Of a stretch of DNA of 57,237 bases, positions 45,277 through 53,491 are shown one piece after another. The notes under the pieces were generated by a model. That model was not told the origin of the DNA, did not search any database, and worked only from the letters and a program-made list of their open reading frames with translations. The stretch covers positions 1 through 57,237 of the forward strand of contig DXIO01000052.1 in NCBI GenBank assembly GCA_019112875.1. The letters run 5' to 3'. This DNA is from Candidatus Aquabacterium excrementipullorum (GTDB taxonomy: Bacteria; Pseudomonadota; Gammaproteobacteria; Burkholderiales; Burkholderiaceae_C). Made by a program: the position numbers and the translations under genes. The number at the start of each line of letters is the position of its first letter. Positions within the stretch are counted from its first letter, which is position 1.

Positions 45277-46323
45277 ATGCCGGCTCCGCGACGCAGTACC
45301 TCGACCCCTTCGTTCAAGACGCAGGCGGCGCGTATGCTGTCAAGCACGCTCGCCATGGCGGCCCTGGTGCTGGCAACGGCCGGCGCCGCCCACGCCCAGA
45401 GCCGGCCGCTCTCGCTGCTGACCTGGAACATGGAATGGCTGATCGCGCCGGACGACGAGCGCGAGTTGCTCGCCCACTGCCAGCGCCAGCAGCCCGCCAG
45501 CGACGAACGCGCCGTGCCCTGCACGCCCGGCCGCAAGCCGCCCCCGGTGCGCAGCCGCGCCGATTTCGACGCGCTGGCCGCTGTTGCCAAACGCGCGGAG
45601 GCCTTGCCCGGCGACGTGGTCGTCGCGTTGCAGGAGGTGGACGGCCCCAAAGCCGCCAGCCAGGTCTTCCGCCAGGGCTGGACCCTGGACTGCTTCACGC
45701 CGCGCGCGCATCCGCAGAAGGTGGGCTTCGCCATCCGCCAGGGCGTGCCCTACCGTTGCAACCCGCCGCTGCAAGCGCTGGACATCGACGGCAAGACACG
45801 CGGCGGCGCCGACATCACGCTCTACCCCAACACCAAGAACGCCGTGCGCCTGCTGGCCGTGCACCTCAAAAGCGGCTGCTTCGATGGCGCCTTGGACCGC
45901 GCCTTCGATCCCTGCGGCAAGCTGCGCCAGCAGGTGCCCGTGATCGAGGCCTGGGTCGATGCCCGCGTGCGCGAAAAGCTGAACTTCGCCGTGCTGGGCG
46001 ATTTCAACCGCCACCTGGACCGTGATGCCCGCCTGGCCGCCGGTCCCGATGAGGCCGCGCCGCTGGCCATGCTCGACGCTATCAGCGATGACCGCCCCGT
46101 GGGCGCCGTGGTCTACCCGGCGACCAACAAGCAGGTCTACGTGCCCTGCACGTCCAAAGAGAAGCACAGCCGCTACATCGACGATGTGCTGATGAGCCAG
46201 GGCCTGCGCTTCGCCACCAGCCGCGTGCGCTTCGTGCGCCTGCCCTACACGCTGGAAGAAGAAAGGCGCCTGGTGTCCGACCACTGCCCCTTGGGCGTGC
46301 AACTGGACAACATGGCGCCTTGA
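45277..46323 (+). CDS. Secreted endonuclease/exonuclease/phosphatase-fold protein
   Basis: 348 residues from the ATG at 45277, with AAGGA 8-12 nt upstream. A signal sequence (LSSTLAMAALVLATAGAAHAQ) ends near residue 41. The EEP fold shows LLTWNMEWL near 50, ALQEVDG near 116 (the metal-binding Glu), VHLKSGC near 195, LGDFNRHLD near 238 and SDHCPLGV at the C terminus (the Asp-His pair). This is a complete active site for a periplasmic nuclease or phosphodiesterase; its substrate is unknown. Confidence 0.85.
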   Translation: MPAPRRSTSTPSFKTQAARMLSSTLAMAALVLATAGAAHAQSRPLSLLTWNMEWLIAPDDERELLAHCQRQQPASDERAVPCTPGRKPPPVRSRADFDALAAVAKRAEALPGDVVVALQEVDGPKAASQVFRQGWTLDCFTPRAHPQKVGFAIRQGVPYRCNPPLQALDIDGKTRGGADITLYPNTKNAVRLLAVHLKSGCFDGALDRAFDPCGKLRQQVPVIEAWVDARVREKLNFAVLGDFNRHLDRDARLAAGPDEAAPLAMLDAISDDRPVGAVVYPATNKQVYVPCTSKEKHSRYIDDVLMSQGLRFATSRVRFVRLPYTLEEERRLVSDHCPLGVQLDNMAP

Positions 46324-46379
46324 CGATGACGAGCAGGCCATGCGCCTGCCGCGTCAATCAGCGTTGATTCGGCCCTGAC

Positions 46380-47123
46380 TCAGGCCTTGCCCTGCGTGGC
46401 CACGGCCGCGGCGGCCTTGGCGGCGGCTTCGGCATCGCCCAGGTAGTAGTGCTTGATGGGCTTCAGGTCGGCGTCCAGCTCGTACACCAGCGGGATGCCA
46501 TTGGGGATGTTCAGGCCCACGATGTCGTCATCGCTGATGTTGTCCAGGTACTTGATCAGCGCGCGGATGCTGTTGCCATGCGCGGCCACCACGATGCGCT
46601 TGCCAGCCTTGATGGCGGGCGCCATGGCCTCGTTCCAGAACGGCAGCACGCGGGCCACGGTGTCCTTCAAGCATTCCGTCAGGGGGATCTGGTCGGCCTG
46701 CAGCTTGGCGTAGCGGATGTCCTGGCGCTGGCCGCGCGGGTCGTTGGCGTCCAGCTCGGGCGGGGGCGTGTCATAGCTGCGGCGCCATACCAGCACCTGC
46801 TCGTCGCCGTACTGCTTGGCGGTCTCGGCCTTGTTCAGGCCCTGCAGGGCGCCGTAGTGGCGCTCGTTCAGGCGCCAGGAGTTCACCACGGGCAGCCAGG
46901 GGCGCTCCATCTCGTCCAGCGCGTGCCACAGGGTGTGGATGGCGCGCTGCAGCACGGAGGTATAGGCCACGTCGAACTCGTAGCCCTCGGCCTTGAGCAG
47001 GCGGCCGGCCTGCTTGGCCTGCTCGATGCCGGTGGGCGTGAGGTCCACGTCCGTCCAGCCGGTGAAACGGTTTTCCAGGTTCCAGGTCGATTCGCCGTGG
47101 CGGATGAGGACAAGCTTGTACAT
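46380..47123 (-). CDS. gpmA: 2,3-bisphosphoglycerate-dependent phosphoglycerate mutase
   Basis: 247 residues from the ATG at 47123. Interconverts 3- and 2-phosphoglycerate in glycolysis and gluconeogenesis. The phosphohistidine motif is LIRHGES at 6-12 with His9. [13 protein letters not shown] near 87 and [15 protein letters not shown] near 180 complete the active site. Length is normal. It is divergent from the rhodanese gene and convergent with the EEP gene. In many Burkholderiales ctpA and moeB follow gpmA; here they are more than 30 kb away. Confidence 0.97.
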   Translation of the reverse strand: MYKLVLIRHGESTWNLENRFTGWTDVDLTPTGIEQAKQAGRLLKAEGYEFDVAYTSVLQRAIHTLWHALDEMERPWLPVVNSWRLNERHYGALQGLNKAETAKQYGDEQVLVWRRSYDTPPPELDANDPRGQRQDIRYAKLQADQIPLTECLKDTVARVLPFWNEAMAPAIKAGKRIVVAAHGNSIRALIKYLDNISDDDIVGLNIPNGIPLVYELDADLKPIKHYYLGDAEAAAKAAAAVATQGKA

Positions 47124-47209
47124 GGCGCTGCGTTGGTTGAGTCGTTCAGAAATGGGCGGCACGGCAGGCTGACCACAAAGGGCGCCGGGATGTGCCGAAC
47201 CGGGGATTT

Positions 47210-47215
47210 TATAAT
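47210..47215 (+). promoter_or_regulatory. Consensus -10 upstream of the rhodanese gene
   Basis: TATAAT at 47210-47215 lies in the 149-nt gap between gpmA and the rhodanese gene, about 58 nt before the ATG at 47273. No good -35 is seen. Confidence 0.4.
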
Positions 47216-47272
47216 CGCCGGCTCCGCGCATGGGCCTCCGCCCGTCGGGACTACTCCGCACGCCCCCGCATC

Positions 47273-47689
47273 ATGATGAGTTACATCACCCAAAACTGGT
47301 ACTGGATCGCCGCAGCCCTGGGCTCCGGCGGCGCACTTCTGTGGCTGCAGCTGCAGAGCGGCGGTGGCGGCGGCGACCTGGGCGCGCAAGAGGCCGTGCT
47401 GCTGATCAACCGGGAAAAAGCCACGGTGATCGACGTGAGCGATGCCGCCGACTTCGCGGCCGCCCACGTGCGCAACGCCCGCAACCTGCCGCTGGACACC
47501 CTCGCCGAGGGCGTCAAGGGGCTGCCCGCCAACAAGCAGTTGCCCATCGTGGTGGTCGACGCCACCGGCGCGCGTGCCAGCAAGGCCGTGGCCAAGCTCA
47601 AGGCCCTGGGCTACGACAAGGCCCAAGGCCTGCGCGGTGGCCTGAAGGCCTGGCGCGAAGCCAATCTGCCCATCGACAAGGCCGACTGA
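47273..47689 (+). CDS. Membrane-anchored rhodanese-like protein, catalytic Cys missing
   Basis: 138 residues from the ATG at 47273 (a second ATG follows directly). An N-terminal membrane helix (WYWIAAALGSGGALLWLQL) and a Gly-rich spacer precede a rhodanese domain (ATVIDVSDAADFAAAHVRNA, GLRGGLKAWREA). The position of the persulfide cysteine holds Asp96 (VVVDATGARAS), and the whole protein has no cysteine. It cannot act as a sulfurtransferase by the usual mechanism and may be a binding or regulatory module like YibN-type proteins. The neighbours grxC, secB and gpsA are the usual ones for this gene. Confidence 0.85.
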   Translation: MMSYITQNWYWIAAALGSGGALLWLQLQSGGGGGDLGAQEAVLLINREKATVIDVSDAADFAAAHVRNARNLPLDTLAEGVKGLPANKQLPIVVVDATGARASKAVAKLKALGYDKAQGLRGGLKAWREANLPIDKAD

Positions 47690-47794
47690 GGCCACGCCCC
47701 GCCTCGCCCTACCTCAAGGCGCCAACACCTTGTCGGCGCCTTGGTTAAGCGCGCGGCGGGACAATCTGCCCAACGTTTCCCAGCAGCCCACACC

Positions 47795-48058
47795 ATGCAG
47801 CACGTCAAGATGTACACCACGCAGGTCTGCCCGTTCTGCCAACGGGCCAAGATGCTGCTCAAGCAACGCGGCGTGGCCGCCATCGAGGAGATCCGCATCG
47901 ACCTCGACCCGGCCCAGCGCGACCACATGATGGAAATCACCGGCCGGCGCACCGTGCCGCAGATCTTCATCGGCGACACCCACGTGGGCGGCTGCGACGA
48001 CCTGATCGCGCTGGATCAGCAAGGCAAGCTGGTGTCATTGCTGGCCGAAGCGGCCTGA
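47795..48058 (+). CDS. grxC: Glutaredoxin 3
   Basis: 87 residues from the ATG at 47795. Glutathione-dependent disulfide reductase with active site Cys12-Pro-Phe-Cys15, the cis-Pro motif RTVPQIFIG near 49, and GGCDDL near 63 for glutathione binding. Length is typical. The Tyr of the usual CPYC motif is Phe, a common variant. Confidence 0.95.
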   Translation: MQHVKMYTTQVCPFCQRAKMLLKQRGVAAIEEIRIDLDPAQRDHMMEITGRRTVPQIFIGDTHVGGCDDLIALDQQGKLVSLLAEAA

Positions 48059-48069
48059 CATCAGGGGCT

Positions 48070-48088
48070 GGCGGACAACTCGTCCGCC
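48070..48088. repeat. Hairpin after grxC
   Basis: GGCGGAC (48070-48076) and GTCCGCC (48082-48088) form a perfect 7-bp stem with a 5-nt loop 12 nt after grxC. It lacks a T-run. Confidence 0.4.
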
Positions 48089-48169
48089 ATGGCGACGCCC
48101 TGAGCGCCGCCCACCCCGAACAGGGGGCCTCCCCTGCAAACCATGAGCGTTGCCCCACCAGGGGCTGTC

Positions 48170-48197
48170 ACAGGGCTGGGCGATAATCCAGCCCTGT
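48170..48197. promoter_or_regulatory. Ten-bp inverted repeat enclosing a -10-like hexamer upstream of secB
   Basis: ACAGGGCTGG (48170-48179) and CCAGCCCTGT (48188-48197) are perfect inverted repeats. The 8-nt loop GCGATAAT contains GATAAT at 48182-48187, a candidate -10 for secB (start 48284). It may be an operator or a terminator-like hairpin; the following TGCCTTT is a weak T-run. Confidence 0.45.
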
Positions 48198-48283
48198 TGC
48201 CTTTCCGGCTTGGAGTTCTCCGCGCCAACCGCAGCGCCCTAGCCAGAACCTATTCACGACATCACCGGACACACGAGGATCAC

Positions 48284-48745
48284 ATGAGCGACCAAGCCCA
48301 ACCCAGCTTCAACATCCAGCGCATCTACCTGAAGGACCTGTCGGTCGAGCTGCCCAATGCGCCCCAGATCTTCCTGGAGCAAGGCAACCCGAACGTCGAC
48401 GTGCAGCTGAACCTGAACGCCGAGAACGTCAGCGACGCCGGCATCTACGAAGTCACCGTCAGCGCCACCGTCACCACCAAGGTCAACGACAAGGTGCTGT
48501 TCCTGGTCGAAGCCAAGCAGGCCGGCCTGTTCGAGATCCGCGGCGTGCCGGAAGACCAGCTGCAGCCCATCATCGCCATCGCCTGCCCGCAGATCGTCTA
48601 CCCCTACCTGCGCGCGACCGTGGCCGACGCGATCAACCGCACCGGCTTCCCGCCCGTGCACCTGACCGAAGTCAACTTCCAGGCCATGTACCAGGCCCAG
48701 ATCGAGCAAGCCCAGGCCGCCCAGGGCGCCGCCGGCCACGCCTGA
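48284..48745 (+). CDS. secB: Protein-export chaperone SecB
   Basis: 153 residues from the ATG at 48284, preceded by GAGG at 48275-48278. Tetrameric cytosolic chaperone delivering unfolded preproteins to SecA. Family stretches are [59 protein letters not shown] and a C-terminal NFQAMYQAQ. Length is normal. Confidence 0.97.
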   Translation: MSDQAQPSFNIQRIYLKDLSVELPNAPQIFLEQGNPNVDVQLNLNAENVSDAGIYEVTVSATVTTKVNDKVLFLVEAKQAGLFEIRGVPEDQLQPIIAIACPQIVYPYLRATVADAINRTGFPPVHLTEVNFQAMYQAQIEQAQAAQGAAGHA

Positions 48746-48773
48746 TCGCACAACCCGCCCGCAGCGCCAGCCC

Positions 48774-49784
48774 GTGCTGACACCGCCTGTGAACGTCGCC
48801 GTGCTGGGCGCGGGTGCCTGGGGCACCGCCCTGGCCATCAGTGCTGCCCGCCGCGCCAGCGGTGCCGGGCGGGTGCTGCTGTGGGCACGCGATGCCACCC
48901 AGGCCGACGACATGCGGCACGAGCGCCGCAACACACGCTATCTGGCCGAGGTCGGCCTGCCCGCCAGCCTCGACATCACCGCCGACTGGCAGGCCGCGAT
49001 CGACCATGCCGGCCGCGATGGCCTGCTCGTGATCGGCACCCCCATGGCCGGCCTGGCCGACATGCTGGCCCGCGTGCCGCGCGAGGCCGCCGTGCTGTGG
49101 CTGTGCAAGGGCTTCGACAAGACCACCGGCCAGCTCGGCCACGAGATCGCCGAAGCCATCCGCCCGGGCGGGCGCAGCGGCGTGCTCTCGGGCCCCAGCT
49201 TCGCGCTGGAAGTGGCCCAGGGCAGCCCGACCGCCCTGGTGGCCGCCAGCCCCGATGCCACGCTGCGCGAGCAGGCCGTCACGGCCTTCCACAGCGACAG
49301 CCTGCGCGTCTACACCTCCGCCGATCCAGTCGGCGTCGAAGTGGGTGGCGCGGTCAAGAACGTGCTGGCCATCGCCACCGGCATCGCCGATGGCCTGGCG
49401 CTGGGCCTCAATGCCCGCGCGGCCCTCATCACCCGCGGCCTGGCCGAGATGACCCGCCTGGGCGTGGCCCTGGGCGCGCAGCCGGACACCTTCATGGGCC
49501 TGTCGGGCCTGGGGGATCTGGTGCTCACGGCCACCGGCCACCTCTCGCGCAACCGCACCGTGGGCCTGCAGCTGGCGCAGGGCAAGGACCTGCCCACCAT
49601 CCTGCGTGAACTGGGCCACGTGTCCGAAGGCGTCTACAGCGCGGCCACCGTGCTGGCCCGCGCCCGTGCGCTCAATGTGGCCATGCCCATCACCGAAGCC
49701 GTGGTGCAGGTGATCGACGGGCAGTTCAGCCCCAAGGCGGCCGTGCAGCAGTTGATGGCCCGCGAAGCCCGCGCCGAATCCTGA
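48774..49784 (+). CDS. gpsA: Glycerol-3-phosphate dehydrogenase (NAD(P)+)
   Basis: 336 residues from a GTG at 48774 (another GTG at 48789 begins directly at the Rossmann strand). Makes sn-glycerol 3-phosphate for phospholipid synthesis. Seen are the nucleotide loop [32 protein letters not shown] near 143, the catalytic Lys region [17 protein letters not shown] near 190, and [15 protein letters not shown] near 240. The secB-gpsA order is typical. Confidence 0.96.
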   Translation: MLTPPVNVAVLGAGAWGTALAISAARRASGAGRVLLWARDATQADDMRHERRNTRYLAEVGLPASLDITADWQAAIDHAGRDGLLVIGTPMAGLADMLARVPREAAVLWLCKGFDKTTGQLGHEIAEAIRPGGRSGVLSGPSFALEVAQGSPTALVAASPDATLREQAVTAFHSDSLRVYTSADPVGVEVGGAVKNVLAIATGIADGLALGLNARAALITRGLAEMTRLGVALGAQPDTFMGLSGLGDLVLTATGHLSRNRTVGLQLAQGKDLPTILRELGHVSEGVYSAATVLARARALNVAMPITEAVVQVIDGQFSPKAAVQQLMAREARAES

Positions 49785-49802
49785 AGCCGCCGCGGCCAGC
49801 CC

Positions 49803-50273
49803 TCAGGCCGCGCCGCCGTAGCCGTTCTGGCGCCAGGCTTCGAACACCGCCACCGCCACCGCATTGCTGAGGTTCAGGCTGCGCTGACCGGGCCGCATGG
49901 GCAGGCGCACGCGCTGCGCCGTCGGGAACTGCTCACGCAAGGCCGGATCCAGCCCGCGCGTCTCGCAGCCAAACACGAGCCAGTCACCTGGCAACCACGC
50001 CACTTGCCCCGCCGGCTGGCTGCCATGCGTGGTGAAGGCGAACATCCGCTCGGGCTCGGGCCGCTCGGCCTGCACGAAGGCCGCCCAGTCGGCATGGCGC
50101 TTCACAGGCGCGTACTCGTGGTAATCCAGGCCGGCACGGCGCAGCAGCTTGTCGTCCATCGAGAAGCCCAGGGGCTCGATCAGGTGCAGTTCGCAGCCGG
50201 TGTTGGCCGCCAGGCGGATCACATTGCCCGTGTTGGGCGGGATCTCGGGTTGGACGAGGACGATGCGGAACAT
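49803..50273 (-). CDS. trmL: tRNA (cytidine(34)-2'-O)-methyltransferase
   Basis: 156 residues from the ATG at 50273. SPOUT-family methyltransferase acting on the wobble position of tRNA-Leu. Seen are LVQPEIPPNTGNVIRLAANTG near the N terminus, PLGFSMDDKLLRRAGLDY near 36, LVFGCETRGL near 100 and RSLNLSNAVAVAVFEAWRQ at the C terminus, which form the SPOUT knot. Convergent with gpsA. Confidence 0.95.
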   Translation of the reverse strand: MFRIVLVQPEIPPNTGNVIRLAANTGCELHLIEPLGFSMDDKLLRRAGLDYHEYAPVKRHADWAAFVQAERPEPERMFAFTTHGSQPAGQVAWLPGDWLVFGCETRGLDPALREQFPTAQRVRLPMRPGQRSLNLSNAVAVAVFEAWRQNGYGGAA

Positions 50274-50330
50274 GGGGCGCGATTCTAGGCCTGCCACAAG
50301 CGCCATTGGCCCAGGGGGCCTACACAGATC

Positions 50331-50357
50331 TTTACGCGGGGTCCACACGCGCTTTAC
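50331..50357. promoter_or_regulatory. Three phased TTTAC-type half-sites upstream of the Spy-like gene
   Basis: TTTAC (50331-50335), TCCAC (50342-50346) and TTTAC (50353-50357) lie exactly 11 bp apart, on one face of the helix. TTTAC is the complement of the CpxR half-site GTAAA. They lie 70-95 nt before the start of the Spy/CpxP-like gene, whose operon encodes an OmpR-type regulator, suggesting autoregulation. Confidence 0.5.
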
Positions 50358-50426
50358 CCCCCGGGCGGACCATGAGGCCATCGACGAAAGGCACTGTGTC
50401 TTTCACGAAACCGAGGAGCACACTCC

Positions 50427-51065
50427 ATGACCCAAGCGACTTCCACCATCCCGACCCGTGGCCAGGCCACGCGCTGGGGACGCCTGGCCGCCGGCTCGAT
50501 GCTGGTGGTCGGCGCCGTCCTGGCCTCCGTCTCCGCCATGGACGCCTGGGCCGCGGCCCCTGGCAAGTTCCAGCGCCCTGGCATCCACAAGGTGGCGCAC
50601 CACCCGCCCGGCCCTGGCGGTCAGGGCGGCGGCGTCCCCGGCATCCTGCTGGGCGGCCCCGGCCTTGATCGACTGCTGGACGAGGTGCAGGCCACCGAGG
50701 CCCAGCGCGCCCAGATCCGCCAGATCGCCGGCGCCGCCCGCGATGACCTGCGCAAGCTGCGCGACACCGAGTTCGATCCCCGCAAGGACGCACTGAACGT
50801 GCTGATCCAGCCCAAGATCGACGTGGCCGCCGCCGAGCAGACCCGCCAGAAGATCCTGGCCCAGCACGACGCCGTCTCCAAGCGCACGCTGACCGCCATG
50901 CTGGACGTGGCCAAGGTGCTGACGCCGGAACAGCGCGGCCAGTTGGGCGAGAAGATCAAGGCCCGCCAAGCCGAGTGGGACAAGCACCGCGAAGAGCGCC
51001 GTGACGAGCACCGCGAACGCGCGGACCGCCTGTCCGAGGACGCACCGCCCCCGCCCGCGCAATAA
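50427..51065 (+). CDS. Spy/CpxP-like periplasmic protein
   Basis: 212 residues, with GAGGAG at 50412-50417 as ribosome binding site. An N-terminal signal (WGRLAAGSMLVVGAVLASVSA, cleavage near DAWAA at residue 42) is followed by a Gly/Pro/His-rich segment (~45-80) and a long helical body with an LTPEQR motif near residue 171 (LTxxQ family). The tail is highly charged (HREERRDEHRERADR). CpxP/Spy proteins bind misfolded periplasmic proteins; CpxP restrains the kinase CpxA. Its place directly before a regulator and kinase of the CpxRA kind supports the same role. Confidence 0.82.
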   Translation: MTQATSTIPTRGQATRWGRLAAGSMLVVGAVLASVSAMDAWAAAPGKFQRPGIHKVAHHPPGPGGQGGGVPGILLGGPGLDRLLDEVQATEAQRAQIRQIAGAARDDLRKLRDTEFDPRKDALNVLIQPKIDVAAAEQTRQKILAQHDAVSKRTLTAMLDVAKVLTPEQRGQLGEKIKARQAEWDKHREERRDEHRERADRLSEDAPPPPAQ

Positions 51066-51156
51066 GCGCCCTTGAGCGCCCCGGCCCCGGCGTCTGAAGA
51101 CCCGGGGCCACGCGCTGGACAGCCCTACTTGAGCACAGCCGCCGGAGAGCGCCACA

Positions 51157-51870
51157 ATGATGGACATGAGTGAACACATCCTGATGATCGACGACGACCT
51201 GCGGCTCAGCGCCATGGTCGGCGACTACCTGCGCAGCCACGGCTACCAGGTGTCGACCGCCCCCAGCCTGGGCGCTGGCCGCGAGCTGCTGGCCCGCCAG
51301 GCCTGCGACGCCCTGGTCCTCGACCTCATGCTGCCCGATGGCGACGGCCTGGACCTGTGCCGCGAACTGCGCTCGTCGCCCCGCACCCGCACTATGCCGC
51401 TCTTGATGCTCAGCGCCCGCGGCGAGCCCACCGACCGCATCGTCGGCCTGGAGATCGGCGCCGACGACTACCTGCCCAAGCCCTTCGAGCCGCGCGAACT
51501 GCTGGCCCGCGTGCGCGCCCTGCTGCGCCGCACCGCCACCGCCCAGGCCGACGACGACGTCTGGCGCTTCGGCCGCCTGGAGATCGACAACGGCCTGCGC
51601 CAGGTGCGCCTGGACAACCAGCCCTGCGACCTGACCTCCTACCAGTTCGACCTGTTGACCGTGCTGGCCCGCCACCCCGGCCGCGTACTCAGCCGCGACC
51701 AGATCATGGATTCGCTCAAGGGCCACCCGCTGGACGCCTTCGACCGCTCCATCGACGTGCACATCTCTCGCATCCGCGCCGCCATCGAGCAGGATCCCAA
51801 GAACCCGCAGCGCATCCTCACCGTGCGCGGTGTCGGCTACGTCTTCGCCAAGAAACAAGACGCTGAATGA
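51157..51870 (+). CDS. OmpR/CpxR-type response regulator
   Basis: 237 residues, with GGAGA 8 nt before the ATG at 51157. The receiver has Asp-Asp near 12-13, a phosphoacceptor Asp in LVLDLMLPDGD near residue 55 and Lys in LPKPFEPREL. The C-terminal winged-helix DNA-binding domain shows LTSYQFDLLTVLARHPGRVLSR and VHISRIRAAIEQDP, ending RGVGYVFAK. It is probably activated by the kinase whose start codon overlaps its stop (ATGA). The TTTAC repeats upstream of the Spy-like gene are likely binding sites. Confidence 0.93.
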   Translation: MMDMSEHILMIDDDLRLSAMVGDYLRSHGYQVSTAPSLGAGRELLARQACDALVLDLMLPDGDGLDLCRELRSSPRTRTMPLLMLSARGEPTDRIVGLEIGADDYLPKPFEPRELLARVRALLRRTATAQADDDVWRFGRLEIDNGLRQVRLDNQPCDLTSYQFDLLTVLARHPGRVLSRDQIMDSLKGHPLDAFDRSIDVHISRIRAAIEQDPKNPQRILTVRGVGYVFAKKQDAE

Positions 51871-53474
51871 AGACCCTGGCGCTGCGGATCTACCTGGCAG
51901 TCGTCACGGTCCTGCTGCTCTTCGCCCTGCTCACCGGCTGGCTGGCGAAGCGCAACCTCGAGCGCGAGATCGAGCGCTTCCAGCAAAGCCAGCAGAGTCA
52001 ACAGGCCAACGAGGTCGACCGCGATGCCGCCTGGGGCGAGCTGATCGAGAACAGCCTGCCCGGCGTCGACGCGCCCGAGGCCCAGCAGCGCGAGGCCCTG
52101 CTCGACTGGGCGCAGCGTCTGCGCCTGCCCCTGGCGCTGGACGACACCCAGGGCAAGCGCATCGCCACCTCCCCCCTGCTCGAGGAACGCCTCGAGCGCC
52201 GCCCCGAGCTCGCCGCCCACCTGCAGAGCACCAAGCTCACCGACGGGCGCGTGCTGTGGATCTTGCGGCCCGGTCCCTTCATGGGCGGGCGCATGCGCAT
52301 GCAGCCCGGCACCGGCCCCAATGGCGACATGCGCGGCGGCCCGAACGGGTTCAATGGCCAGAGGACACCCGGCGGCCCGCGCAACGGCCCCGAGGGCATG
52401 CGTGGCCCTGATGAGAACTTCGGCGGTCGCAACGGCCCCGGCGGGCCCGGCAACTTCAACGGTGGCTTCCCGCGCCAGAACAACGGCCCGCAGAACGGCC
52501 CGCCCCCCTTCCTGCCCAACGAGCCCTGGCTGTCTCCCCTGGGTGCCGTCCTGCCCGCGGGCTGGGCCGGCGGCGCGCCCGAACTGGCCATCGTGCTGGT
52601 GATGGTCTTCGTGGCTGTGGCCGTGGGTGCCTGGCCCGTCGCCACGCGCCTCACCCGCCGACTCAAGGCCCTGCGCCAGGGCGTGGAGCGTTTCGGCGAA
52701 GGCGAGCTGCAGTACCGCGTCGATGTCGAAGGCAAGGACGAAGTGGCCGACGTGGCCCGCAGCTTCAACCAGGCCGCGCAGCGCATCGAAGAGCTCGTCA
52801 CCGCGCACCGCAGCCTGCTGGCCAACGCCAGCCACGAACTGCGCTCGCCCCTGGCCCGCATGAAGATGGCCATCTCCATGCTCGGCGATGTACCCGCCGA
52901 GCACGCCACACGGCTCAAGGAAGAGATCCACCAGGACATCCACGAACTCAACGACCTGGTCGAAGAGGTGCTGCTGGCCAGCCGCCTGGATGCACGCCCC
53001 TCGCTGGATCTGCAGACCATCGACGTGGTCGGCCTGCTGATCGAGGAAGCCGGCCGCGTGGGCGCCGACGTCCATGCCGACGAGCTGCCGCCCGCCCAGG
53101 CCAACCCGCAGATCCAGGCCGACGAGCGCCTGCTGCGCCGCGCCGTGCGCAACCTGCTGGAAAACGCCCGCCGCTACGGCCGCAAGGGCGATGCCGCCGC
53201 CGTGATCGACGTGCGCATCAAGCCAAGCATCGATCACCTCGACATCCTGGTGGAAGACCGCGGCCCCGGCGTGCCGACGGACCAGCGCGAGCGCATCTTC
53301 GAGCCCTTCTACCGCATGCCCGGCCATGCCGAGTACGCCGGTGGCGTGGGCCTGGGCCTGAGCCTGGTCGGCCAGATCGCGCAGCGCCACGGCGGGCAGG
53401 CCCGTTGCGAGGCCCGCGAAGGCGGCGGCAGCCGCTTCGTGATCCGCCTGCCCCGCCGTACCACCAAGGCCTGA
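51867..53474 (+). CDS. CpxA-like sensor histidine kinase with Gly/Asn-rich periplasmic segment
   Basis: 535 residues, translationally coupled to the regulator (ATGA overlap). A helix at ~5-25 and one near 230-255 (ELAIVLVMVFVAVAVGAWPV) flank a periplasmic region of about 200 residues. The part at ~135-225 is low-complexity Gly/Asn/Pro/Met/Arg (such as GGPNGFNGQRTPGGPRNGPE), unlike the folded sensor domain of CpxA. HAMP follows, then His323 in NASHELRSPLARM, the N box, DRGPGVP and GVGLGLSLV. The cognate regulator and the Spy-like protein lie upstream. Confidence 0.9.
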   Translation: MKTLALRIYLAVVTVLLLFALLTGWLAKRNLEREIERFQQSQQSQQANEVDRDAAWGELIENSLPGVDAPEAQQREALLDWAQRLRLPLALDDTQGKRIATSPLLEERLERRPELAAHLQSTKLTDGRVLWILRPGPFMGGRMRMQPGTGPNGDMRGGPNGFNGQRTPGGPRNGPEGMRGPDENFGGRNGPGGPGNFNGGFPRQNNGPQNGPPPFLPNEPWLSPLGAVLPAGWAGGAPELAIVLVMVFVAVAVGAWPVATRLTRRLKALRQGVERFGEGELQYRVDVEGKDEVADVARSFNQAAQRIEELVTAHRSLLANASHELRSPLARMKMAISMLGDVPAEHATRLKEEIHQDIHELNDLVEEVLLASRLDARPSLDLQTIDVVGLLIEEAGRVGADVHADELPPAQANPQIQADERLLRRAVRNLLENARRYGRKGDAAAVIDVRIKPSIDHLDILVEDRGPGVPTDQRERIFEPFYRMPGHAEYAGGVGLGLSLVGQIAQRHGGQARCEAREGGGSRFVIRLPRRTTKA

Positions 53475-53491
53475 GTCAGGCCGTGGCGGCC

